Of a DNA stretch of 64,000 nucleotides, positions 48,550 to 57,426 are shown piece after piece (position 1 is the stretch's first letter; each line of letters starts with the position of its first letter). The stretch comes from SXOA01 sp046153945. Its GTDB lineage: Bacteria; Planctomycetota; Planctomycetia; Pirellulales; Pirellulaceae. Below the pieces are notes generated by a model that was given only the letters and a program-made list of their open reading frames with translations, was not told where the DNA came from and ran no database searches. Both the position numbers and the translations under genes were made by a program. The stretch lies in the NCBI GenBank assembly GCA_046153945.1, contig JBJXFF010000025.1:40475-104474 (forward strand), read 5' to 3'.

Positions 48550-49680
48550 TCATGTCGCCGTCGCCACCGGCTCCCCGGGGTCTGTCGTCGTCTCCGTCGG
48601 TTTCGTCTCTTCGGCCCGGTTGTTAATGCCGGCGGGCCGTGTCCCGGCTGTGTTCAGCGGATTGAGGCGGTCCATTTGCTGGCGTGACTCCGCATCATGT
48701 AAATGGTAGTAATGTCGCACCATCGTGCTGTCTTTGTGACCTAGCCAGTCCATTACTACTCGCTCTGGCACGCCGCGGTGGGCACAGAGAGAGGCGAAGT
48801 AATGCCGGAAACTATGCAGCCTGCCATCCTTAAAGCCCTGTTCATCTTCGGCGGAAGGAAAGCGGGCCTGCAGCGGTTTGATCACCTCGCGAACCAGGAT
48901 GCTGCGGACCGTATCGGGCTTGAGCCGTCCCCCTCGGGAACCGTGCAAGACGTAAGCATCGACATGACGTAGGCCTGCTAGTACGTTGGCTAGCTCCGTA
49001 TGGATGGGTAACTGCCGGCTGCGGCCGCTTTTAAGTTCCCGGCGCTTCTTGCCGGCCTCGCGTGCTCGACCAGATTCGTCCGTCAAATTCAGGCGGCCGT
49101 TCAGCTGGTCGATGTCACTCCAGCGGAGAGAGCAGAGCTCGGCGATACGCAGCCCCGTGCAGGATAAAACGACGAGCACGTTTGCCAGCCAGCCTAAGGT
49201 CTGCTTCGACTTGCAGTGCGCAACCATGGTTTCGACTTGGATTGGGGTATAACAAAAAGCCCGTTGGCCTTCCACCTTGCCGATTTTTATTTTCAGCCGC
49301 TCCGCGCCGACGAGGTGCTTTTCATTGATCAGCCACTTTTGGACCTGAATAAGGACGACCAATTCAGTCTTCAAGCTCTTTCCGGCGTAATTCTTTCTAT
49401 CCAGGTGCGTAGCGTAGGCGTTGATGGTCTGGCTGGTGACAGCGTTCCAGGTTTTGATACCAATAGACTCCGCAAACAAAATGAACTTGTCGAACACAGT
49501 CCGGTAGCGCTTTTGGGTGGAGACGGCTACGCCGCCTGCGACTCGGGGACGCTTGATGTGGTTTTCGTAAAGTTTGCGACCTTCAGCCAAAGGTATAGTC
49601 TGTGCAGGGCCTTGGCTGGCTTGGCTGCGCGGAATGAGGCCCTGATTGGCGGCCACAATAGCATCCAGCTGGCTGAGCAA
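48550..49680 (-). CDS. tyrosine recombinase/integrase, N-terminus interrupted by a stop
   Basis: Core-binding domain (LAEGRKLYENHIKRP...; about 30-120) and catalytic domain with the full set: Arg in CTGLRIAELCSLRW, Lys in the beta-hairpin region, HSFRHYFASL (His-x-x-Arg), LGHKDSTMVRHYYH with the second His and nucleophile Tyr. The frame is readable upstream as a typical integrase arm-binding domain (RNGIWHADGRSNAVNAGRHS, LGTNDRAEAIQ) as far as a TAG at 49774-49776. Beyond it, ATG 49836 gives MPRKRKNELVSTAHFAWKLH. So the ancestral protein began at 49836 and an amber codon now splits it; the listed start is a TTG at 49680. Confidence 0.8.
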   Translation of the reverse strand: MLSQLDAIVAANQGLIPRSQASQGPAQTIPLAEGRKLYENHIKRPRVAGGVAVSTQKRYRTVFDKFILFAESIGIKTWNAVTSQTINAYATHLDRKNYAGKSLKTELVVLIQVQKWLINEKHLVGAERLKIKIGKVEGQRAFCYTPIQVETMVAHCKSKQTLGWLANVLVVLSCTGLRIAELCSLRWSDIDQLNGRLNLTDESGRAREAGKKRRELKSGRSRQLPIHTELANVLAGLRHVDAYVLHGSRGGRLKPDTVRSILVREVIKPLQARFPSAEDEQGFKDGRLHSFRHYFASLCAHRGVPERVVMDWLGHKDSTMVRHYYHLHDAESRQQMDRLNPLNTAGTRPAGINNRAEETKPTETTTDPGEPVATAT

Positions 49681-49768
49681 CTGGATTGCTTCCGCTCGAT
49701 CGTTGGTTCCCAGCGAATGGCGGCCGGCATTGACGGCATTGCTACGGCCGTCGGCATGCCAGATACCG

Positions 49769-50146
49769 TTACGCTAGTGGAGTTTCCAGGCGAAGTGCGC
49801 CGTGGAAACCAGTTCGTTTTTTCGCTTTCGCGGCATAATCCTCCTCAAGGTTAGTGGTCTGCTGGGTAAGCCAGCGCGGTTTTCGGCGACGATTGGATGA
49901 CTTTGGACCGGTTTTCGATGGGCTAGAAACATTGGCAACTTCGCCGGCGTCGTCAATTCCAAGGGCATCAGCCACCAACTTCAAAGCCTCTCTTGGGATA
50001 AGAACCCGGCAGCGAAAGCCCCCAATTTGAACCTTCGGCAACCGGCCCGACTTGAGATAGCGATGGACTGTCGCTAGCGAAAGGCCGGATTCCGCCACAA
50101 ATTCTGCGGGCGAAAGGTGTTTGCGCTGCGGAGTTGCTGCAACCAT
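49769..50146 (-). CDS. excisionase-like helix-turn-helix protein (125 aa)
   Basis: The first 60 residues fit a MerR/excisionase-type DNA-binding domain: LSPAEFVAESGLSLATVHRY, LKSGRLPKVQIGGFRCRVLI, PREALKLV. The remainder is basic and low in order. Its 3' end overlaps, in another frame, the original integrase N-terminus at 49774-49836. Likely function is control or directionality of the integrase. It follows the 397-aa gene by 72 bases. Confidence 0.7.
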   Translation of the reverse strand: MVAATPQRKHLSPAEFVAESGLSLATVHRYLKSGRLPKVQIGGFRCRVLIPREALKLVADALGIDDAGEVANVSSPSKTGPKSSNRRRKPRWLTQQTTNLEEDYAAKAKKRTGFHGALRLETPLA

Positions 50147-50218
50147 ACGAGAGGCTCAAAGGAGTGGCGGCTGCGGCAAGCTCCATGCTGGCCCGGACCG
50201 ACATCTACCTTCTACCCC

Positions 50219-51412
50219 TTACGGTTTAATGCGCGCGCTATTTGCGTGCCGCGTGGAATTGAAGAGGCCGTCAGCAAGGCGGCCACGAACAGAGGCAACG
50301 GCTTCGACGAAATTCTTCGGCAAATCCAAGTCCTCGACGATCCGCTGGTCCGAGTGTCCTTTGCCAATGCGAATCTCGATTTCGGCGAAGTAATCAGCAA
50401 CGTCGTCGTCACTGCTGACCTCGGAAGCTCCGGCACGATTAGTAACGAGGTCGACTGAGTCATGCAGCCGGCTCTCACTAACAGGCTTGCGCTTCCTTGT
50501 TTTGAGCGGTCGCTTAAGGCTGACCGTTCCGGGAGGGCGAAGATCAAAATCGCTGTACTTGAGAGGTCCGAACAGAATCCGGAAAAGTTCTGGAGAGTAG
50601 GCGTTCCCGGTTATCAGTGCGAAGGCATTCTTGTATTGCTGGTTAACTGTTTGTACCGAACGCTGGACGTGCTTAGCGATATCAATCAGCGTTAGCTCCT
50701 GGGATCGATCGTAAGCCCCATTTCGCCATCCCTCCCGGCGATCCCAAACGTCGAGATACTCTTCGAACTTTTCAGGTTGCACACGCTGTTCGCGCAATCC
50801 ACGATCCTGCTTCCATTGTTTTATGAGGCCATCGAGAGATTTGTTGATTTCTCGCTCCGAGGCAGCGGGATTGACCGAGACAAAGGGCTCGGAAGAAACT
50901 GCTTCGAGGCCAGGACAAGTCAGTCTTCCCAATTCCGCAAATGCCTGAGCCTGCCGCGGCGGGCGGTTTGGCTGATCATCACAGGAAGCACCTGCGAAAA
51001 TCAGACCTAAATGTCCCAACGCTTCCTTGGGGAGATGGGCAAGCAATATTCCCGCCAATCCCTTCATTGAGATCGGATGAACAGCCCCTGAAAGCCAGGA
51101 AGAGCTCCAAGAGCCGCCGCCGAGCTGGTCAAATCCCGTTGCCGGGTCTGGAGGTTCCCCCTGCACGCCAATAGCTCCAAGGAAGTGAACTGCCAATTCT
51201 CGAATCGATTGGTCAATTGCCTCCAGGATCGGCTCATTTCGATGGTAGGCGCGTGCAACTTGCCACAGCGTCTGGTAGTAGGGATGACGCCGCGTTACCT
51301 CCCATCGCAAATGCGCTGGTAGGGAGCGAAGTTGAAAGGGCGGCCTCGCAACAGCACCTGGCGAGTTGCCACTTTCGCGCAATTGTCGAGGTTCATCGCT
51401 CTCTATGGTCAC
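50219..51412 (-). CDS. hypothetical protein of the integrated element (397 aa)
   Basis: No family recognised. It is soluble; a helical region (HPYYQTLWQVARAYHRNEPI, near residue 45) is followed by a middle part and a helix-turn-helix-like segment LTLIDIAKHVQRSVQTVNQQ (about 240-260), and a basic, Lys/Arg-rich tail. DNA binding is therefore plausible. The start is a GTG at 51412. It is on the same strand as the excisionase and integrase genes and its base composition seems less GC-rich than the surroundings, as expected of an acquired element. Confidence 0.6.
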   Translation of the reverse strand: MTIESDEPRQLRESGNSPGAVARPPFQLRSLPAHLRWEVTRRHPYYQTLWQVARAYHRNEPILEAIDQSIRELAVHFLGAIGVQGEPPDPATGFDQLGGGSWSSSWLSGAVHPISMKGLAGILLAHLPKEALGHLGLIFAGASCDDQPNRPPRQAQAFAELGRLTCPGLEAVSSEPFVSVNPAASEREINKSLDGLIKQWKQDRGLREQRVQPEKFEEYLDVWDRREGWRNGAYDRSQELTLIDIAKHVQRSVQTVNQQYKNAFALITGNAYSPELFRILFGPLKYSDFDLRPPGTVSLKRPLKTRKRKPVSESRLHDSVDLVTNRAGASEVSSDDDVADYFAEIEIRIGKGHSDQRIVEDLDLPKNFVEAVASVRGRLADGLFNSTRHANSARIKP

Positions 51413-52115
51413 GCCAGCGCCTACGGTAAGCCTACAGGGACGACAGCAATCAACAACGGTGTCTGAAGACGCAAAGTGCTATGACGCCTTCTCATACCAT
51501 TGGACTAAACCGCTGCGCGGTGGGCTAGCGGCGTATTTGGCAAGTCAGGTTGAAATGGGTTAACGGACGTGTTTGTCAGCGGCGACGCTTGGCGGCGCTG
51601 CGGTAAGGGTGCCGGCATCGCCACGACGATCTGATCCGAAGATACTGGAACGTTGTCGCTCAAAGGGACAGCCAGAAGCGATTCAGGAGAGGGTTCCGAA
51701 ATCCCCTTCAGGAGAATCGCCCGTTCGCCTTTACTTGCGTGCTCCATGTCGGCAGTTTTTTTATCGCCGGACCATCCGGAAAGAGCCAAGTATAGAAAGG
51801 GGGCGCGTTGTGGGTCCGAAATTGAAGTCTGGGTGCCTCCAAAAGTGACTTGCAAATAGCTACGCCTGTACACCTTAATGTGCCACGTTTTTGCCGATTA
51901 TTTAGTTGCTCAACTATTGCCGATGCGACAAGCTGGTCATCGCGCAGCTAGCTTCTTGAACCCGTTTATCAGCCCTGATATCCGTGAGGGAGGGCATCTC
52001 ATGCTGACACCAGGCGAAGTAAATACTTGTGATTCTATGGCCATCTTGACCGCGGATGCCAGGACGCCGATGGAATTCTTCCTCGCGGATTTGAATGACT
52101 GGGAAAGCATGCGGT
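51413..52115. other. 700-base gap at the element's far side
   Basis: Open frames occur on both strands (51505-51873 minus, 51878-52138 plus), but none has a credible start signal, domain or composition. The other attachment site of the tRNA-Ser element should lie here if the element is complete; no copy of the tRNA 3' end (GGTTCGAATCC) was found by eye. Confidence 0.4.
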
Positions 52116-53063
52116 TCAGCGGGCCTTGCGCCTCCTGATGGTGCCGGAGGAGCTCACCTTGCCACGCTTACTATCTGCCTCCAGGGACACCTTTGCTGCC
52201 GCACGCTTCGTTTTGGCGACCGACTTGCCGCGCGCTTGGGGCGCACCGACCGCCGTCTTCTGCGGCTTGGCGGCACTCGATCTCTTCGCACGGGGGACTT
52301 TGGGGGGAACGTTTTTAGTGTGGTCAAGATCGATGCCGAACATCTCGCTCAGGTCGCTGCCAGCGAGCGAGTTGTCATCGCCGGAGTCGAGCGTGCGCTG
52401 CAGATTGCCTTCGGCCACGGCCTGGCTAACCAGCTCCAATTGATCGACGTTGCGGAGCACGAACAGCAACTCGGGCGACGCGTCGAGCCGGTTTCCCACG
52501 CCGTACAGCACGGCTGCCAAGTGCTTGCAAAGCCCGGCGGAGTCGGGACAACTGCACTTCATCTTGATTTCCTTGGGACGCGGAAACAGCCCGTCCGTCG
52601 GATGCGCGAGCCGCTGCATCACTCCCGCATCGAACCGTCCTTGCAGCAAGTCGATGAGCGAGGCGATGGACTGCGAGCACTCGGCCTTGAGGCGCGACCA
52701 CGACGCCTTCGGCAGCGTCTCGATGGAAATTGCAATCGTGTAAATGTGCGAGCCGCTGACAATCGCCTCGATCTTCCCCTTCTTGATCTGCAAGTCGACG
52801 ATCGAGCCATTGCGAGCGTAAGTGCGGCCGCGGGGAAGACGATTGGAATAATCGCTGTACGCTTCGAGATTGTCGCACCAGGCCCGGCCCCAATACGTGG
52901 TGGCCATGGCTCGGCCGGAGATTCTTACCGGTGCGAGTTCACGGCCCTCTTTCTTCGCCACCTTTAGGGCGTGTTTTGCCGCATTGGCCCGCCGTTTGGC
53001 GACTGGAACATAGGGGGCAAAGCCGCCATTTCCATACCCCGATCCGCCTCGATACCACGACAT
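52116..53063 (-). CDS. SWIM zinc-finger protein
   Basis: 315 aa with the SWIM pattern CxCx(n)CxH in KCSCPDSAGLCKHLAAVLYG (about residues 170-190). Upstream are conserved ISGRAMATTYWGRAWCDNLE and a beta region (YARNGSIVDLQIKKGKIEAI); the C-terminal 90 residues are a basic Lys/Ala/Arg-rich tail. It is encoded downstream of the SNF2 helicase with about 100 bases between, the usual pairing of these two families in bacteria. The pair is likely to act on DNA or RNA-protein complexes; role not established. Confidence 0.9.
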   Translation of the reverse strand: MSWYRGGSGYGNGGFAPYVPVAKRRANAAKHALKVAKKEGRELAPVRISGRAMATTYWGRAWCDNLEAYSDYSNRLPRGRTYARNGSIVDLQIKKGKIEAIVSGSHIYTIAISIETLPKASWSRLKAECSQSIASLIDLLQGRFDAGVMQRLAHPTDGLFPRPKEIKMKCSCPDSAGLCKHLAAVLYGVGNRLDASPELLFVLRNVDQLELVSQAVAEGNLQRTLDSGDDNSLAGSDLSEMFGIDLDHTKNVPPKVPRAKRSSAAKPQKTAVGAPQARGKSVAKTKRAAAKVSLEADSKRGKVSSSGTIRRRKAR

Positions 53064-53167
53064 GCCAAGACTCCCTTCTTCTATTCGAGTACTCTCCGGT
53101 GGCTAAACCGCCGCAGGCTAATCAGCCTAACGCGCCATCCTTCCGGCGTCCAAGAGGAGTTCGCCAA

Positions 53168-55879
53168 CTACTCTTCGGCCGTAGCGCGGCCGATGTCGAG
53201 CGAGACGAAGCGCAATAGCTCGTCGTTGCTCAATTCAGTCAGCCGGATTTCTCCTTCGTCGCTCAGCAGTTGGTCGGCGACGGCCTGTTTACTGGTTAGC
53301 ATTTCGTCAATCCGCTCCTCCACCGTTCCCCGGCAGACGAATTTGTGAACCAGTACATTGCGCTTCTGGCCGATGCGAAAGGCCCGGTCCGTGGCTTGGT
53401 TTTCCACGGCCGGATTCCACCAACGGTCAAAATGGATGACGTGCGACGCCGCCGTCAGGTTCAGCCCGCTGCCGCCCGCCTTGAGCGAGACAACGAAGAA
53501 CGGTGGCCCCGCCTCGTCTTGAAAGGATCGCACGAGCTCGCCCCGCTTGCGGACAGGCGTCCCCCCATGCAGGACCAGACCAGGTCGCCCGAACACGGTG
53601 GCCAGATAGTCGGCCAGCGGCTGCGTGAGCGATTGGAACTGCGTAAAAACCAGAGCCTTCTCCTGCCGCTCGGCAATTGGCTCGCACAACATTGCCAGCC
53701 GCTCGAATTTGCCGCTCTGATCAGGCAAGAAGGCCGTACTCGCCAGGTACTGGTCCGGATGGTTACAGATCTGTTTGAGCTGCATCAGGGTCGAGAGGAC
53801 CAGGCCGCGGCGAGCGATACCGTCGGCGGTCCTGAGTCGCTCCGCCAATTCTTGGACGGCGCGCTCGTATAGAGCAGCCTGCTTTTTCGACAACCCGCAC
53901 TCGGTTCGCATTTCGGTCTTATCGGGCAGGTCGGGAACAATGGCCGGGTCGGTCTTCATACGGCGCAGGATGTACGGCCGCACGAGCCGCCGCAGCGACC
54001 CGAAAGCCTGTGAGTCCTGCTGCTTGCTGAGCCGCTTCACGAACTGTTTGAACTGCGTGGCCGAGCCCAACAGTCCGGGACAGCAAAAATCGAAGAGGGA
54101 CCAGAGATCTCCCAGATGGTTCTCCACCGGGGTCCCGGTCAGCACAATCCGTCCTGCTGCCGCGAGTTTTTTCACGCTCTTGGTTTGGGCCGAACCGGCA
54201 TTCTTGATCGCCTGGGCTTCATCCAGCACGGCGAGCGACCATTGCGTCTTCGTCAGCCAGTCTTGCCGCCGCACCAGGCCGTAGGTCGTAATGACCAAAT
54301 CAAATGTAGCCAGTTCGCGGAGGGGATCGGCCGCCACGCGGTCCAGTAGGTCCGAAGTCGTTTCGCTGCGATGTGCGGAGAACACCGTTAAAGAAGGCGC
54401 AAAGCGGGCCAGTTCCTGCCGCCAGTTGCCGATGAGCGAGGCTGGCACCACGAGCAGGCTCGGCCCGCGGCTCTTCCCGCCGGCTGCGCGTTTGCGTTGT
54501 AACAGGAGATCGATAATCTGGATCGTCTTGCCCAGGCCCATGTCGTCGGCCAGACAAGCCCCCAGCCGCAGTTCCAGCATGAACCAGAGCCACCGCACGC
54601 CATCGGCTTGATACGGCCGCAACGTCGCTTGCAAGTCGCGGCCCGGCTGAAGTGAGTCGCTGTTGTCGGGCCGGCGGAGACGTTCGAGCGTCCCCTTCAG
54701 CCAATCCCCCGCCGTGATGCGCGACCACGAGGCCACCTCATCATCAACGGTTTCCTTGACGTTCAAGTCGGCCCCCGACAACAGCCGCATTCCCGCGATG
54801 AAGTCGATGCCGTTGGGATGCTCGGCGGCGACCAGCTTCCAATGGTCAAGGGCTTGCTGGAGCTTGGTTGGATCGACTTCGACCCATTTACCCCGCAGCA
54901 GCACTAGCCCTTCAGTGCCAGCCAGAAGTTCGCGGCGCTCGTCGGCAGTCAACGCCTCGCCGTCGAGCGAAACGTCCACCTGAAAATCGAGCAACTCATC
55001 CAGACCGAAGGCGCTCGCCGGCTCCCCGCCGATGCTCACTTGCACTTGCGGCCGGGGACGGTTGCGATGGGACCACCAGTCCGGGAGACGCACAACGACG
55101 CCGGCCGCCTCGATGGCGGAGGACTCGGTGAGAAAGCGGTATGCTTGCCGAACTGTCCAGGCTTGGGGGGCAAAGAGGGACCTCTTGTCGAGCAGTTCTT
55201 TCGTCAAGGGGCTTAGCTCCGCTGCCCGGCGAACTGGCTCCAGGAGTGATTCGAGTTTTTGCTGGTCCTTGGCTCCCGCATAGGTTTTGAGCGCCTCGGC
55301 TAGCGGCAGGTGTTGCAGCCGTGCTTGGCCCGATAGCTTGTGCGTATAGGTGGCCAGAAACGCAAATGGCCGCTCGGGGTTGCGCTTGTTCTCTGCCAAA
55401 TGAAACGTCACGCGGCCCAGCAAATGCCACAGCGGGTTGACACTGCTTAGCCAAGCCGCTGGTCCCGCGGGGAACTCTGCCGCACGGGCCACTGCCAATT
55501 CGCGCAGTTCGTTCCAGAGTGCCTCTAATAATTCGGCGTTCAGATACTCCAGCCCGCGCATCGGTGGAGCTTCGGCCGCCAGCAAGGCAAGCTCTTCATC
55601 GGCTGGCGCGGCGACCGACTGCCACTTCTGGAAAGCTCCTTCGCCCAGTTGGCAAACCGCCTGGAAGAACTGCCGCGCGAGTGATCTCCAAAACACGAGC
55701 GATGCCGGCAACTCCTGGGCGAACTCCCGCGACGCCAAAAGCAGCAATCCCTCGGCGCTCGACTTGCCAAATGCCTCGGTCAGGGCCTCTGCCGCCTCCC
55801 CCGAAACCTCCGGAAGGCTCTCGGGATCGCGCACGATGCGCAGATGGCCGCCAGGGGTAATAAGTAGACTGACGCTCAT
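53168..55879 (-). CDS. SNF2/HepA family DEAD-box helicase
   Basis: 903 aa. Helicase motifs in order: LADDMGLGKTIQIIDLLL (I), LLVVPASLIGNWRQEL (Ia), FDLVITTYGLV, LAVLDEAQAIKNAGS (DEAQ, II), LTGTPVENHLGDLWSLFDF (III), RRMKTDPAIVPDLP, then the C-terminal lobe with KALVFTQFQS, LHGGTPVRKRGELVRSFQD, LKAGGSGLNLTAASHVIHFD and WWNPAVENQATDRAFRIGQK (V, VI). The N-terminal 400 residues include a bacterial SNF2 N-terminal domain. ATP-driven translocase on double-stranded DNA; operon with the SWIM protein. Confidence 0.93.
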   Translation of the reverse strand: MSVSLLITPGGHLRIVRDPESLPEVSGEAAEALTEAFGKSSAEGLLLLASREFAQELPASLVFWRSLARQFFQAVCQLGEGAFQKWQSVAAPADEELALLAAEAPPMRGLEYLNAELLEALWNELRELAVARAAEFPAGPAAWLSSVNPLWHLLGRVTFHLAENKRNPERPFAFLATYTHKLSGQARLQHLPLAEALKTYAGAKDQQKLESLLEPVRRAAELSPLTKELLDKRSLFAPQAWTVRQAYRFLTESSAIEAAGVVVRLPDWWSHRNRPRPQVQVSIGGEPASAFGLDELLDFQVDVSLDGEALTADERRELLAGTEGLVLLRGKWVEVDPTKLQQALDHWKLVAAEHPNGIDFIAGMRLLSGADLNVKETVDDEVASWSRITAGDWLKGTLERLRRPDNSDSLQPGRDLQATLRPYQADGVRWLWFMLELRLGACLADDMGLGKTIQIIDLLLQRKRAAGGKSRGPSLLVVPASLIGNWRQELARFAPSLTVFSAHRSETTSDLLDRVAADPLRELATFDLVITTYGLVRRQDWLTKTQWSLAVLDEAQAIKNAGSAQTKSVKKLAAAGRIVLTGTPVENHLGDLWSLFDFCCPGLLGSATQFKQFVKRLSKQQDSQAFGSLRRLVRPYILRRMKTDPAIVPDLPDKTEMRTECGLSKKQAALYERAVQELAERLRTADGIARRGLVLSTLMQLKQICNHPDQYLASTAFLPDQSGKFERLAMLCEPIAERQEKALVFTQFQSLTQPLADYLATVFGRPGLVLHGGTPVRKRGELVRSFQDEAGPPFFVVSLKAGGSGLNLTAASHVIHFDRWWNPAVENQATDRAFRIGQKRNVLVHKFVCRGTVEERIDEMLTSKQAVADQLLSDEGEIRLTELSNDELLRFVSLDIGRATAEE

Positions 55880-56167
55880 GGTCGCGAGGATACTCGAAAT
55901 TCTCTGGCCTGTGTCTTCTCACGCAGCGGTCTGAACTCTGCAGCCAAATTTGCTGTGTGTATCGGCTCACCCAGGACCTGCCTATTCGCTCGCACGTGCT
56001 ACCCTAATCACCGTCGCCGATGACATGCCGCAGCGCCCCATCTCAGGACAAGAAGGCCAATTGTCCGAAACGACTCTGCCACATCGCCCGTCTTACTTAC
56101 CAGTCAATCAAAGGTTTATTCAGGCTTTTCGCGGGTCTTCCCGCCGCTTTACTTACCGGAGTACGCT

Positions 56168-57388
56168 ATGCGTAAGTCGTTTCCACTAAATAAGATACTG
56201 TTTTCCGCTGCCGTTGCTGGCGGCACCCTCGCCGGTCTGTTGGCCGCGCCTGATTCCGCCTTGGCCCGCGTGAAACTAATTACCTTGCCCGTTCGCGAGC
56301 GGGTGGAAATCCAGCTTGATAACGCTGGAGCCACGCTCATCGAGGAAGAACGGGTAGTACCCCTGGTGAAGGGGGAAAATCAGGTCGATTTCTCCTGGGC
56401 CAACACGCAGATTGACCCGAATACCATCGTTTTCCGCGTGATCGCGCCGGTCGGCGAGAAAATGATCGATGTGAAGGTACTTTCCGTCAGCTATCCGCCG
56501 AATGAAGCGGCTCTCATTTGGTCGGTCGGCAGCAGCAATTCCGGCTCCGTCCGGGTGCGGGTCAGCTATCTGCTCGGCAACCTCAGCAAGAGTTTTAACT
56601 ATCGAGCAGTCGCCTCCAAGGACGAAACTTCGCTCACTCTCTCTCAATACATGCGGCTGCAGAACTTCGCCAACGAGTCTTTCGGCAGCACCGGCGTCTG
56701 GGCCGGCTTTGGCAAGCGGTTCCTCAAGCCGGTCGGCCTGAACGAGACCAAAGAGATGCTGATGGAGAAGTATGAGAAGGTGCCGATCAAAAAGACCTAC
56801 ACCTGCAATCCGGCGGAATTCGATTATCTCGACCGGACCCAGAACAAACTTCGCGTCCCGATGCACTACGTGCTGAAAAACGACAAGGCCAACCATCTCG
56901 GCCTCGCCCCGCTGCAATACGGCAAAGTCCGCATCTTCATCGACGGCGGGGCGGAGGGAAGCACTGCGTTCCTCGGCGAAGACTGGGGCAAATTCACGCC
57001 GATGGACGATGAGATGAAGCTTTACCTCGGCGTCGCCCAGGATGTCGTCGTGAAGCGGACCATCGACAAGAACGAGAACAAGCGGATCGGCGGCAATGTT
57101 TTCAATCAGGAAATCGTCCTGAAATACGAGATTGAGAACTTCAAAGACACAGCCGTCACGCTCGACATCGTCGAAAACCTGAGGCACATCCGGAACGAAG
57201 TCCGTGGCGACACCGGCCGTGATGTGGAATGGGAACTCGGCAAACTGACGACGCTCGGAGATCCCGATAAGGAAAAGAGCACGTTCGACCAGATCGTCTT
57301 CCATGTCAAACTCCCGCCGCGGGCCAAAGACGGCAAAGCCGACAAGAAGGAACTCAAGCTGAATGTGATCCTGAAAAACGAGTGGTAA
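56168..57388 (+). CDS. DUF4139-like exported protein, divergent member (406 aa)
   Basis: Signal peptide MRKSFPLNKILFSAAVAGGT ... ALA. The mature protein shares the plan of the four genes that follow: VEIQLDNAGATLIEEERVVP, LVKGENQVDFSWANTQIDPN, an ALIWSVGSSNSGSVRVRVSY stretch, and late segments KNDKANHLGLAPLQYGKVRI and TIDKNENKRIGGNVFNQEIV. It is only distantly similar to them and lacks the variable insertion. A beta-sandwich fold is likely. It ends 38 bases before the first tandem copy, in the same direction. Confidence 0.75.
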   Translation: MRKSFPLNKILFSAAVAGGTLAGLLAAPDSALARVKLITLPVRERVEIQLDNAGATLIEEERVVPLVKGENQVDFSWANTQIDPNTIVFRVIAPVGEKMIDVKVLSVSYPPNEAALIWSVGSSNSGSVRVRVSYLLGNLSKSFNYRAVASKDETSLTLSQYMRLQNFANESFGSTGVWAGFGKRFLKPVGLNETKEMLMEKYEKVPIKKTYTCNPAEFDYLDRTQNKLRVPMHYVLKNDKANHLGLAPLQYGKVRIFIDGGAEGSTAFLGEDWGKFTPMDDEMKLYLGVAQDVVVKRTIDKNENKRIGGNVFNQEIVLKYEIENFKDTAVTLDIVENLRHIRNEVRGDTGRDVEWELGKLTTLGDPDKEKSTFDQIVFHVKLPPRAKDGKADKKELKLNVILKNEW

Positions 57389-57426
57389 TCGGGACTTATT
57401 GCCACGCAACCAAGGAGACCACATTC

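Noticed and set aside
51505..51873. 122-aa minus-strand frame by the integrated element
   Set aside because: No start signal, low complexity and no domain; could be real but unsupported.
51878..52138. 86-aa plus-strand frame
   Set aside because: Runs into the end of the SWIM gene and has no start signal or family likeness.
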